Assembly (NCBI GenBank): GCA_964427285.1
Contig: CAYRTS010000014.1
Coordinates: forward strand, 1-55,555
Length of the DNA stretch: 55,555 nucleotides
Direction of reading: 5' to 3'
Source of the DNA: SPCO01 sp964427285
Lineage (GTDB): Bacteria; Chloroflexota; Limnocylindria; Limnocylindrales; CSP1-4
Part shown: piece after piece, positions 17,619 to 24,967 of the stretch
Numbering within the stretch: the first letter of the stretch is position 1
Layout of the letters: each line of letters begins with the position of its first letter
Program-made: the position numbers and the translations under genes
Notes under the pieces: generated by a model
What the model was told of the DNA's origin: nothing
What the model saw: only the letters and a program-made list of their open reading frames with translations
Database searches by the model: none

Positions 17619-18059
17619 GTGCACTTTGAAGGTTCGGTTCCGATCCGCGCGTCGCGTGAACGCGTCTGGGCGTTTGTCATCGATCCGGACCAGGTGGGCC
17701 AGTGCGGCCCGGGGGTTGAAACGATCGAAGTGATCGATCCGACCCACTTCAAGGCGACGGCCAAAGTGGGGATCGGCTTCATCAGCGCCCGGTTCGTGGT
17801 CAATATGGAGTTTGCCGAGCAGCAGCCACCCGATCGCGCCCTGATCAAGGCCCACGGCCAGGCGCCCGGCAGCGCCGTGGATGCCACCGCGGAGATGCGC
17901 CTGTCCGATGGACCGGACGGCTCGACGGTCATGGACTGGACCGCTGAGGTCAGCATCGCCGGGACGCTGGCCAGCGTCGGGGCGCGCCTGATCGAAGGAA
18001 CGGCCAACAAGATGATCGGCCAGACCTTCGACTGCATGCGGACCAAGCTTGAGGCGTGA
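17619..18059 (+). CDS. coxG: CoxG-family SRPBCC protein
   Basis: This 146-residue START/SRPBCC-fold protein of the CO dehydrogenase subunit G family has the EGSVPIRASRERVWAFVIDPDQVGQCGPGVE opening in two parts typical of CoxG. CoxG is proposed to tether CO dehydrogenase to the membrane or shuttle quinone. GTG 17619 is preceded by CTGGAG at an 8-base spacing. The stop overlaps the next GTG (GTGA). Confidence 0.9.
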   Translation: MHFEGSVPIRASRERVWAFVIDPDQVGQCGPGVETIEVIDPTHFKATAKVGIGFISARFVVNMEFAEQQPPDRALIKAHGQAPGSAVDATAEMRLSDGPDGSTVMDWTAEVSIAGTLASVGARLIEGTANKMIGQTFDCMRTKLEA

Positions 18060-18997
18060 CCTATTCGATCGTCGCCCGGGACCCGGAGACGGGTGACTTT
18101 GGGGTCGCCGTCCAGTCGAAGTTCCTGGCGGTTGGCGCGGTCGTTCCGTGGGCTAGAGCCGGGGTGGGGGCGATCGCCACGCAGGCGTTTGCCAACGTCG
18201 CGTATGGGCCGGACGGGCTCGCGCTCCTGGCGGGCGGGTCGGGGGCAGCGGAAGCGCTCGCGCAGCTGGTCGAGGCGGACGACTTTCGCGAGGACCGCCA
18301 GCTCGGAATCGTCGACGCCCGCGGCAACTCGGGCACGCACACCGGCAGCGCCTGCTTCGCGTGGGCCGGCGGCCGGCTGGGTCTCGGCTTCGCGGCCCAG
18401 GGCAACATTGTCGCCAGCGAGGCCGTTGTCGACGGACTGGCCGACACGTTTCTGGCGGGTGGTCGAGCGTTCCCGGAATTGCTGGTTGCGTGCCTGACTG
18501 CGGCAGATGCCGAAGGTGGCGATCGCCGCGGCCGCGAGTCGGCGGCGCTGTTGGTCGTTCGCGAGGCCGGCGGTTTCGGCGGTGGGAGTGACCGATGGAT
18601 CGACCTGAGGGTCGACGCCCATGATGATCCGATCAGCGAGTTGGGTCGGCTGCTCGGTCTCCATCGCCTCTACCTGGACCCCCCTGCGCCGGCTGACCTG
18701 AATCCGCTCGACGAAACGACGGCGACCGAAATCCGGTCGATCCTGGAATCGCTGGGCGGTGGCCCAGGTGGCCGCTTCGAGAATTTCTACGTCCGCATGC
18801 CTGGTGCTGCCCCCGCGGACGAGCCGCCGCGCGAGTTCGCGGGCGAACCCGGACCGTTTCCCCGGAACTGGGATGACCGGTGGCAGCGAGCGCTCGATGA
18901 TTGGCTCGACGTCGCGAATCTGGAGGGACGGACGGCGGCTCCAGGCTGGATCGACCCGGGCGTCCTGGCGGTCCTGCGCTCGCGGCGAGCTGGGTAG
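18056..18997 (+). CDS. DUF1028-family protein
   Basis: This 313-residue protein begins with the DUF1028 signature (TYSIVARDPETGDFGVAVQS, then GVGAIATQAFAN). The family has an Ntn-hydrolase-like fold and no established reaction. A C-terminal extension of about 100 residues follows the core. It is coupled to coxG by GTGA and directly abuts the next gene, so it belongs to the cox operon. Its role in CO metabolism is unknown. Confidence 0.85.
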   Translation: MTYSIVARDPETGDFGVAVQSKFLAVGAVVPWARAGVGAIATQAFANVAYGPDGLALLAGGSGAAEALAQLVEADDFREDRQLGIVDARGNSGTHTGSACFAWAGGRLGLGFAAQGNIVASEAVVDGLADTFLAGGRAFPELLVACLTAADAEGGDRRGRESAALLVVREAGGFGGGSDRWIDLRVDAHDDPISELGRLLGLHRLYLDPPAPADLNPLDETTATEIRSILESLGGGPGGRFENFYVRMPGAAPADEPPREFAGEPGPFPRNWDDRWQRALDDWLDVANLEGRTAAPGWIDPGVLAVLRSRRAG

Positions 18998-19636
18998 GTG
19001 GAGCGACTCAGCCGGGTCATTGGCCCGCTGTCGACCAACGTCCATCTCCTCGCGGATGCCCGTACCCGCGAGGCGATCGCGATCGATACCGCGATCCCGT
19101 CACTGGCCTGGATCGCCGATGAGCTCGCCGCGCGAGACTGGACGCTCAAGCTGATCGTCTCGACCCACGGTCACTGGGATCACACCGGCGACAACGCTGC
19201 CGTGGCTGCCCATACGGGTGCCGACATCGCGGTCCATCCGCTTGACCGCGAGCGCCTCGAGCGACCGACCCCGCTCTACGCGCCGTTTGAGATTCCGCCG
19301 TGTGTCCCCGCGGTTGAGCTGGCGGAGGGCGGCGTCGTCGTCCTCGGCGAGATCCGATTGCGCGTCCTCCACACTCCCGGTCACACGGAGGGGTCGGTCT
19401 GTCTGCTGGCCGAGGACGATGGTCTGCTGTACAGCGGCGACACGCTCTTTGCCGGCGGCTGGGGCCGGGTGGACCTGCCCGGGGGTGACCCCGATGCCAT
19501 GGTCGAGTCGATTGCGCGGCTCGCCGGTCTCGAGGACCGACTTGCGGTCTTTCCGGGCCACGGCAAGGCAACCACGATCCGCGGCGAGCGGCCGTGGATG
19601 GAGCTGGTCCGCGACGGTCGGCGCCTGTTCGCCTGA
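18998..19636 (+). CDS. Metallo-beta-lactamase-fold hydrolase (glyoxalase II-like)
   Basis: This 212-residue MBL-fold protein has the metal motif STHGHWDH (H57, H59, D61, H62). LHTPGHTEGSVC, LYSGDTLF and FPGHGKAT supply the remaining ligands. All five conserved blocks are present. Family members hydrolyse thioesters such as S-lactoylglutathione or other small molecules; no substrate can be assigned. The GTG start directly follows the DUF1028 stop with no spacer, so it is probably translated by the same ribosomes. Confidence 0.88.
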   Translation: MERLSRVIGPLSTNVHLLADARTREAIAIDTAIPSLAWIADELAARDWTLKLIVSTHGHWDHTGDNAAVAAHTGADIAVHPLDRERLERPTPLYAPFEIPPCVPAVELAEGGVVVLGEIRLRVLHTPGHTEGSVCLLAEDDGLLYSGDTLFAGGWGRVDLPGGDPDAMVESIARLAGLEDRLAVFPGHGKATTIRGERPWMELVRDGRRLFA

Positions 19637-19659
19637 GCCCGAAACGCGGTGCGGCGCGA

Positions 19660-20709
19660 TCACCTCGCCGGCGGCAGCGACTTGCGAAATGAGGTTGCCC
19701 CCGAGACCTGCCGGAAGCCGCACGACTCGTAAAGGGCCAGGGCTTCGTGCGGGTTGGTCAGGTCGACGCCGAGCGATGCCGTCGTGAGTCCGCGGTCGCG
19801 CAGGAGGACCAGGCTCCGGGCGATCAGGGCCCGCGCCAGACCGCGGCGCCGCCACGGTCGCCGGGTGAAGATGGAATCGAGCCAGCCGGTGCGCAGGCCG
19901 TCAGGGTCCGTGTGGACCCCGTTGAGGACGGCACCGGCAACGTCGCTCCCGTCAAAGGCGACGATCCACAGCTCGGGATCGACGTCGGGATCCTCGACGA
20001 ACTGGGCGAACTTCTCATCTGAGCCTTCCGACCAGCCGAAATGATCGCGGAATGCCTCGACATCAGCGTCGAACACCTGGCGCATCGACGCCAGGTCGCG
20101 CGTGATCGGTCGAATTTCGAACCCGTCCGGCAGGGCGACCTCCGGGATGGCGTCGAGGTCCGCTCGTTGCATCGAGGCGAACCGCCGAACCGAAACGTAG
20201 CCAGCACGCTCGAGGAGAGCCTGGCCGCCGCGGTCGCCGTCGAAGACAAACGTCGTAAGGGCGCGGACGCGGCCCGTGGCTTCTCCTGCGGCGGTGTGCT
20301 CGGCTGCGATCTCGGCACGGCGACGCTCGGTCCAGGCCAGCAGCAGGGTCCCGATGCCGCGCCGACGCCAGGCCGGGTCGACCACCCCGACGCCCTCGTA
20401 CCAGCGCCCGCCGTCATTGGAGTCGTTCCATTCGACTCGGGCGTAGCCAACCACGGCGCCACCGACCCGCGCGATCACGAAGTCCCGCGCCGGATCGCAC
20501 CGCTCCAGGTGCCGGTAGGACGAGGTCATGCCCTCGAGGCTATCGCGCTCGTGCTCTCCGTCGGCGACGCGGGCCCTGTCGGCCACCGCCCACAGCGTCG
20601 GGAGGTCCGCGTCGAGATCGACGCCTGGACGGAGATCGATCCCGTCGACCCGGGGCAAACTGGCCCCATCGAGGATCAATCTGGCCGTCGTCGCTTCGCT
20701 GGTCGTCAC
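19660..20709 (-). CDS. Double-GNAT N-acetyltransferase
   Basis: This 349-residue protein has two GNAT domains. The first has acetyl-CoA-binding VDPAWRRRGIGTLLLAW and the second has TRRPWRRRGLARALIARSL followed by LGVDLTNPHEALALYESCGF. GTG 20709 was chosen because it overlaps the rsgA stop as GTGA; a longer frame would run 70 bases into rsgA. It is the last gene of the minus-strand exporter-rsgA operon. Double-GNAT proteins include mycothiol synthase and antibiotic acetyltransferases; the substrate here is not known. Confidence 0.85.
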   Translation of the reverse strand: MTTSEATTARLILDGASLPRVDGIDLRPGVDLDADLPTLWAVADRARVADGEHERDSLEGMTSSYRHLERCDPARDFVIARVGGAVVGYARVEWNDSNDGGRWYEGVGVVDPAWRRRGIGTLLLAWTERRRAEIAAEHTAAGEATGRVRALTTFVFDGDRGGQALLERAGYVSVRRFASMQRADLDAIPEVALPDGFEIRPITRDLASMRQVFDADVEAFRDHFGWSEGSDEKFAQFVEDPDVDPELWIVAFDGSDVAGAVLNGVHTDPDGLRTGWLDSIFTRRPWRRRGLARALIARSLVLLRDRGLTTASLGVDLTNPHEALALYESCGFRQVSGATSFRKSLPPAR

Positions 20710-21815
20710 CGCCGGCCGTCCCGCCCGTACTTGGCGTCCATGTGTTTCGTCACGGACTTGCCGATCGCCTTCCACTTCCGTCGGTCCTCGGCCCGGGCAA
20801 GCGCGTTCACCCTTCGGTCGTGATGGGCAGTCTCCCGAACCAGCTTCTTCCAGCTCTCATGGCGGTCGGCGGCGAGGCTCCCGTCAAGCAAGGCGGCGGC
20901 GATGGCGCAGCCCGGCTCGCCGTTGTGGCTGCAGTTGCCGAATCGGCAGCGGCTGACGATCGCGTCGATGTCTCCAAATGAATGCTCGAGGCCCTCGCCG
21001 TCCCACACGGACAATTCGCGGATCCCGGGCGTGTCCAGGACCAGCCCGCCGCTCGGCAGCAGGTGCAGCTGGCGGCGAGTGGTGGTGTGTCGCCCCCGCC
21101 CGTCGTCGTCGCGGATCGCCCGGACCAGGGCACGCTCCTCGCCGGCCAGTCGATTGAGGAGGGTGGACTTGCCCACGCCAGATGAACCCACGAACGCGGC
21201 CGTTCGGCCGACGCCGATTCGCCGCTCGACCTCGTCAACCCCGCGCCCGTCAAAGGAGCTGACGACAAGCACCGCTGCCCCGGCCGCGACGGCGGCCACC
21301 GCGACGAGCGCCGCCTCAGGATCGCCGCCGAGGTCTGCCTTCGACAGGAGGACGACGGGCTCCGCGCCACTTTCCCAGGCTGCGGCGACGTACCGTTCCA
21401 GGCGACGCAGGTTGAGGTCGTGATTGAGTGAGGCGACCACGAAGACCACGTCAAGGTTGGCTCCGACGACCTGGGCATGGGTGCGCTTGCCGGCCGCCTG
21501 GCGGAGGAGGGCCGTCCGGCGCGGCAGGACCGCGTGGATGACCGCCTCTCGGGTTGCCGTGACCTCCAGGGCGACCCAGTCGCCCACCGCCGGGAAGGCG
21601 GCCGGATTGTCGTCGGACTCGAATCGGAAGCGACCGCTGACCGCAGCTCGCCCCTGGCCTCCGGCGGCGACGACTTCGTACGAGCCACGATCCTCGGCCA
21701 CGACCCGGGCCGGCTCCCGCCCAAGCGCCGCGTGCGGAGCATGGGCGGCCTCCAGTTCCTCGCTCCAGCCGAAGGCCACGAGCGAAACTGGTAATGGCGT
21801 CGGCGTCTCGTCCAT
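20706..21815 (-). CDS. rsgA: Ribosome small-subunit GTPase RsgA
   Basis: This 369-residue circularly permuted GTPase has the motif order of RsgA: SKAD (G4, 158-161), then GSSGVGKST (G1, 210-218), then DTPG (G3, 261-264). An N-terminal OB-fold region precedes these, and a C-terminal zinc knuckle uses C290, C295, H297 and C303. RsgA checks late 30S assembly. ATG 21815 has GAGGTGG about 6 bases upstream. It starts 11 bases after the permease gene and overlaps the GNAT gene, so a ribosome factor is embedded in an exporter operon. Confidence 0.95.
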   Translation of the reverse strand: MDETPTPLPVSLVAFGWSEELEAAHAPHAALGREPARVVAEDRGSYEVVAAGGQGRAAVSGRFRFESDDNPAAFPAVGDWVALEVTATREAVIHAVLPRRTALLRQAAGKRTHAQVVGANLDVVFVVASLNHDLNLRRLERYVAAAWESGAEPVVLLSKADLGGDPEAALVAVAAVAAGAAVLVVSSFDGRGVDEVERRIGVGRTAAFVGSSGVGKSTLLNRLAGEERALVRAIRDDDGRGRHTTTRRQLHLLPSGGLVLDTPGIRELSVWDGEGLEHSFGDIDAIVSRCRFGNCSHNGEPGCAIAAALLDGSLAADRHESWKKLVRETAHHDRRVNALARAEDRRKWKAIGKSVTKHMDAKYGRDGRR

Positions 21816-21825
21816 GTCGCCCACC

Positions 21826-22629
21826 TCAGCCGACTCGTTTGAGCTTGCCGGTGCGCTTGGCGTAGCGCTCCGCGCGCCCAAAGGCCCACAGACCGAACGG
21901 GATGAGCACCGCCCCCATCACCATGAGCGGCCAGGCATCGGCGACGAGCGCGCTCACAGGCACCCCATCGATCAGGCCGGCGCGCACGCCGCGGAGCACA
22001 TAGGTGGCTGGCGACAGGTGCGAAAGCACCTGCATCCAATCGGGCAGGATCTCGATCGAATAGTAGACGCCGCTGACGAGCAGCAGGCAGGACTGGAGCA
22101 CAAAGGTCATCTGGGCGCCGCGCTCAACGTAGAGCAGGGGCAGGATTGCGGCGATCATGCCGATCCCGACAAAGCTGAACGAGCCGAGGAGCATGAACGC
22201 GAGGGCGGTGACCGGATCGGCATTGGACAGGTCGATCTGCGGGAAGAACAGGATCAAGGCGACAAAGATGACGAACGTATGGACCAGGCCATACACCATG
22301 GCGTACAGGACGGAGCCCAGGAGCTGGGACCAGCGCTGGATCGGCGCCATCATCGTGTATTCGAGGGTGCCCTCCCAGCGCTCCACGGTGATGGTCTCGG
22401 CGATCCAGCTGAACACCACGGATAGGTAGTTCCAGAAGATCGCCCCGACCATCAGGGTCAGCAGCAGCGTCGGGCTGCCCTGGTCGGCACCGATGAGCGA
22501 GATCGACAGCGCGCCCGCGACGGAATAGACCAGGAAGGCGACTTCCCAGCCCCAATACCGGCGGGTCAGAAAGAAATTGCGCTCGATGAAGGCGTATGAG
22601 GCCTTGAGCTCATGGGCGACGATGGTCAC
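21826..22629 (-). CDS. ABC-2 type transporter permease
   Basis: This 267-residue permease has six hydrophobic segments and the ABC-2 layout. A cytoplasmic loop ERWEGTLEYTMMAPIQRW follows the second segment, and a terminal SHLSPATYVLRGVRAGL lies before the last. ABC-2 permeases export drugs, lipids or polysaccharides. GTG 22629 has AGGAGA about 8 bases upstream. It pairs with the ATPase encoded two genes earlier, with a 63-residue gene in between. Confidence 0.92.
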   Translation of the reverse strand: MTIVAHELKASYAFIERNFFLTRRYWGWEVAFLVYSVAGALSISLIGADQGSPTLLLTLMVGAIFWNYLSVVFSWIAETITVERWEGTLEYTMMAPIQRWSQLLGSVLYAMVYGLVHTFVIFVALILFFPQIDLSNADPVTALAFMLLGSFSFVGIGMIAAILPLLYVERGAQMTFVLQSCLLLVSGVYYSIEILPDWMQVLSHLSPATYVLRGVRAGLIDGVPVSALVADAWPLMVMGAVLIPFGLWAFGRAERYAKRTGKLKRVG

Positions 22630-22667
22630 GAGAGTGATCTCCTGGTGGGGGGAGTCGGCCCGGCCCC

Positions 22668-22859
22668 TTAACGGGACCGAACCGACTCGAGTGACGGTTC
22701 CGCGGCCAGTCGCGCGCCGATCTGGATGATCCGGCGCCCGATCGCAAGGCGGATCGACGGGGCGGGCTGGCGGGCGCGGCGCAGGAGTTGGGCGGTCGCG
22801 AGCTCTCGCTCGATCCGCTCCTCCGCCAGCCGGGCCAGCAGCTCAGGGGCAAACAACAT
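22668..22859 (-). CDS. Small conserved-looking protein in ABC exporter operon
   Basis: This 63-residue, Arg/Ala/Leu-rich protein begins MLFAPELLARLAEERIEREL and is predicted to be mostly helical and basic. I do not recognise a family. A near-perfect Shine-Dalgarno (AAAGGAGGTGAT) lies 8 bases before ATG 22859, the strongest in the window, so it is probably well translated. It lies between the ATPase and permease genes with short spacers and may be an accessory subunit. Confidence 0.7.
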   Translation of the reverse strand: MLFAPELLARLAEERIERELATAQLLRRARQPAPSIRLAIGRRIIQIGARLAAEPSLESVRSR

Positions 22860-22874
22860 CGATATCACCTCCTT

Positions 22875-23825
22875 TCAGCCATCGGACTCGGCGTCTTCCT
22901 CGTCGACGTCGTCGTCGAGGGAGCGGCCGGTGTAGGTCATGAACACGTCTTCGAGGGTCGCGGCGCGGCCCAGGCGGTTCGCGGTGAGAGCCCTGAGGCC
23001 CTCGGGCGTGTCCTCCGCGACGACCCGGCCGTCGTTGAGGATCGTGATCCGGCCGCACAGGCGTTCTGCCTCGGCCAGGTCGTGGGTGGTCAGGACGATG
23101 GTTGCGTCATGTGTCGTCCGCAGTTCCTCGATAAAGGTCTGGACGTCCAGCTTTGAGCGTGGGTCGAGCCCCGTGGTCGGTTCGTCGAGGAGCAGCAGGG
23201 TCGGGCTGGTCAGCAGGGCTCGCGCGATCGAGACTTTCTGCTGCATCCCTCGACTCATCTGCTCGATTGGACGGCCGACCCGCTTGGCGGAAATGCCGAG
23301 TCGCTCGAGGATCACCAGGGCCTCGCGCTTCGCCGTTCCACCGTCCAGCCCGTAGAGCCGGGCGGCGAAGAGCAGGTTCTCCATCGGGCTGAGCTTCTTG
23401 AAGAAGGCAGCGTCCACGCTGACCCGGTTGATCAGTCGCTTGACCGCCATCTCGTCGCGCTCGATGTCGTGGCCAAAGACCTCGACCCGGCCCTCATCGA
23501 GGGTCAGGAGCCCACAGATCAGGCGGATCAACGTCGACTTGCCCGAGCCATTGGCGCCCAGGATCCCGTGGATGTCGCCGCGCTCCAGGCGCATCGACAC
23601 GTGCGAGATCGCGGTCACCGGCGTCCGCTTCCGTCCGACGACGAACCGCTTGCTGACGTCCTCGATCAGGAGGGCGGGGACGGCGGCGACGGCCGGGACG
23701 GCGGCGACGGCCGGGACGGCTGAGACGACGGGCACGGCTGAGACGACGGGCACGGCGGCGAGATCGGCGGCGGGCGATCGGCCGGGTGATCCGTTCTTCA
23801 GTTCGGGGATCACGGTTGCGGTCAC
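22875..23825 (-). CDS. ABC transporter ATP-binding protein (drug-exporter type)
   Basis: This 316-residue ATPase has Walker A GANGSGKST (90-98), signature MSRGMQQKV (190-198) and Walker B LLLDEPTTG (211-219). The architecture matches daunorubicin/multidrug-type ABC-2 ATPases. It has an unusual N-terminal extension of about 50 residues built from five copies of a six-residue unit (AVPVVS/AVPAVA, residues 24-53). The C-terminal tail is acidic (DDDVDEEDAESDG). GTG 23825 has CTGGAG 6 bases upstream. It heads the operon behind a leader with an intrinsic terminator. Confidence 0.92.
   Translation of the reverse strand: MTATVIPELKNGSPGRSPAADLAAVPVVSAVPVVSAVPAVAAVPAVAAVPALLIEDVSKRFVVGRKRTPVTAISHVSMRLERGDIHGILGANGSGKSTLIRLICGLLTLDEGRVEVFGHDIERDEMAVKRLINRVSVDAAFFKKLSPMENLLFAARLYGLDGGTAKREALVILERLGISAKRVGRPIEQMSRGMQQKVSIARALLTSPTLLLLDEPTTGLDPRSKLDVQTFIEELRTTHDATIVLTTHDLAEAERLCGRITILNDGRVVAEDTPEGLRALTANRLGRAATLEDVFMTYTGRSLDDDVDEEDAESDG
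23667..23756. repeat. 18-bp in-frame tandem repeat in ABC ATPase gene
   Basis: Five head-to-tail 18-base units encode the AVPxxx repeats at residues 24-53 of the ABC ATPase. Such arrays can change copy number without breaking the frame. Confidence 0.85.
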
Positions 23826-23914
23826 TGGATGCTCCAGGGTTGGGCGATGGGCGGAGGGGTCCGGAAATAGCTAGAGCCGCGGGTCCAGCTCGACGGGTTG
23901 TCGTCGGTGGGCCT

Positions 23915-23923
23915 CGCGGCTCT
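23915..23923. repeat. One arm of a 9-bp leader inverted repeat
   Basis: CGCGGCTCT here pairs exactly with AGAGCCGCG at 23873-23881. It lies between the terminator and the ABC ATPase start and may fold the read-through leader. Confidence 0.45.
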
Positions 23924-23960
23924 GGTGGCCCGGCCTGCCGGTGGGGCAGGGAAGGGCATC

Positions 23961-23993
23961 AAAAAAGCCGGGGGCCCGATCTGGCCCACGGCT
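23961..23993 (-). terminator. Intrinsic terminator in the exporter leader
   Basis: Read on the minus strand, AGCCGTGGGCC pairs with GGCCCCCGGCT around a 6-base loop. There is one mismatch in 11 pairs, and six T follow at once. It lies 135 bases before the ABC ATPase start, after a small leader ORF. The 5' arm can instead pair with CCACG just upstream (23994-23998), forming an alternative hairpin that would prevent termination. Confidence 0.8.
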
Positions 23994-24029
23994 CGTGGCT
24001 GGTCCGGAAGGCGGTCCTGCCGCCTGCGG

Positions 24030-24113
24030 CTAGCTCGAAATGGGCGCAGATCTCCCGTGCGCGACGGCACCAGTGGGTGCGAGGCGCAGCCGGAGGATCG
24101 TCTTCGCCATCAT
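24030..24113 (-). CDS. Putative 27-residue leader peptide with RLR motif
   Basis: A 27-codon frame begins ATG ATG at 24113, with AAGGAGG at an 8-base spacing, a strong SD. The peptide begins MMAKTILRLRLAP and ends at TAG 24030-24032. It contains RLR (residues 8-10), the +x+ motif at which ribosomes stall with macrolides in Erm leader peptides. A GGCGG/CCGCC hairpin (24010-24024) lies 5 bases after the stop, then the alternative hairpin and the terminator. There is no run of one amino acid, so classic amino-acid attenuation is less likely. The role is inferred from layout. Confidence 0.6.
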   Translation of the reverse strand: MMAKTILRLRLAPTGAVAHGRSAPISS

Positions 24114-24166
24114 CGGAGCCGCCTCCTTCCAGTACATCTGCGCACGCGACTTGCGAGCCGGGCGGG

Positions 24167-24196
24167 AGCTTAGTCGCGCCACGGAGCAGTTGTCAA
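24167..24196 (-). promoter_or_regulatory. Candidate promoter of exporter leader
   Basis: On the minus strand a perfect TTGACA (24191-24196) is followed after 18 bases by TAAGCT (24167-24172). Transcription would begin about 24160, giving a short untranslated stretch before the leader peptide SD. Confidence 0.5.
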
Positions 24197-24225
24197 ATCG
24201 AATCGGAATCAATGTCGAATCGGAA

Positions 24226-24684
24226 TCACGTCGCGTTGCGGACCCTCGACGACTGGCGGCGGACCGGCGACACCGTGAGCACAGGCACACGACCGGCGGC
24301 GCCCGCCGCGGCGATCAGGGCGAGGACATCGTTGCGATCGTCAGTCAGGACCGCTGAACCGGGCACAGCAAGCGCCTCAAGGACGACGATCGTGTCCGTC
24401 TCGCTGATTGCCGCGATCCCGCTGTCGCGCTCGGCCTTACGGCGGAGCGGGGTGACCTCGTGGCTCACGGCCGGCTCCAGGGGCAGCTCCCTCTTGATCG
24501 CCTTGAGCACCTGGAAAATCCGCTGGGGGTTCTGGCTTCCCGCCAGCGCCTCCATGACGACGCTTGTCGGGATTACGGCAAGGAAGCCTCGATCCGCCGC
24601 GACCTTCAACTGTTCGAACGCTCGCGCGTCTCCGTGCTCGAGGGCGATTAGTGCTCCGGTGTCGAGCACGAGGCGAGGCGTCAC
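24226..24684 (-). CDS. VapC-like PIN-domain toxin
   Basis: This PIN-domain protein of 152 residues begins VTPRLVLDTGALIALE, with the first Asp in LDTGAL. A VVMEALAG helix and VLTDDRND supply further acidic residues. GTG 24684 overlaps the stop of the upstream antitoxin gene as GTGA. A strong terminator lies about 230 bases downstream, but a promoter and leader ORF come first, so it probably belongs to the exporter leader rather than to this pair. Confidence 0.86.
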   Translation of the reverse strand: MTPRLVLDTGALIALEHGDARAFEQLKVAADRGFLAVIPTSVVMEALAGSQNPQRIFQVLKAIKRELPLEPAVSHEVTPLRRKAERDSGIAAISETDTIVVLEALAVPGSAVLTDDRNDVLALIAAAGAAGRVPVLTVSPVRRQSSRVRNAT

Positions 24685-24914
24685 GCTCGCCCGCTGATCT
24701 CCGCCCACTCATCAGCGACTTCGCGACGAATCGCGGCCGAGACCGGCCCGTGCTCCACCACATAGTCGACGTACAGTCGGTTGATCCGACGCGCCTGAAG
24801 GTACTGCTCGACTGCCTCGTTCACCAATCGCGAGAAGCCGCGTTTGCCGGCGACCTCATCGGCCTCGACTGCGACATCCTCGGCGAACCCGACCGAGCGC
24901 TTTACAACCGCCAT
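24681..24914 (-). CDS. Ribbon-helix-helix-like antitoxin
   Basis: This 77-residue protein has an N-terminal part (MAVVKRSVGFAEDVAVEADEVAG, in two adjoining segments, then GFSRLVNEAVEQYLQ) that fits a CopG-like ribbon-helix-helix domain. The C-terminal half would contact the toxin. Three in-frame ATGs exist (24926, 24920, 24914). I chose 24914 because GGAG lies 6 bases upstream, while the first ATG is inside a palindrome. It is coupled to the PIN gene by GTGA. Confidence 0.8.
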   Translation of the reverse strand: MAVVKRSVGFAEDVAVEADEVAGKRGFSRLVNEAVEQYLQARRINRLYVDYVVEHGPVSAAIRREVADEWAEISGRA

Positions 24915-24924
24915 GTCCATCTCC

Positions 24925-24945
24925 ATTCCTACTAAGGGTAGGAAT
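24925..24945. promoter_or_regulatory. Candidate operator of the third toxin-antitoxin pair
   Basis: ATTCCTAC and its exact reverse complement GTAGGAAT are separated by 5 bases, directly upstream of the chosen antitoxin start. The AT-rich 8-bp arms stand out in this GC-rich region. RHH antitoxins usually bind such repeats to repress their own operon. Confidence 0.6.
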
Positions 24946-24967
24946 TCTACGGAAAGGGCGATCGGTG

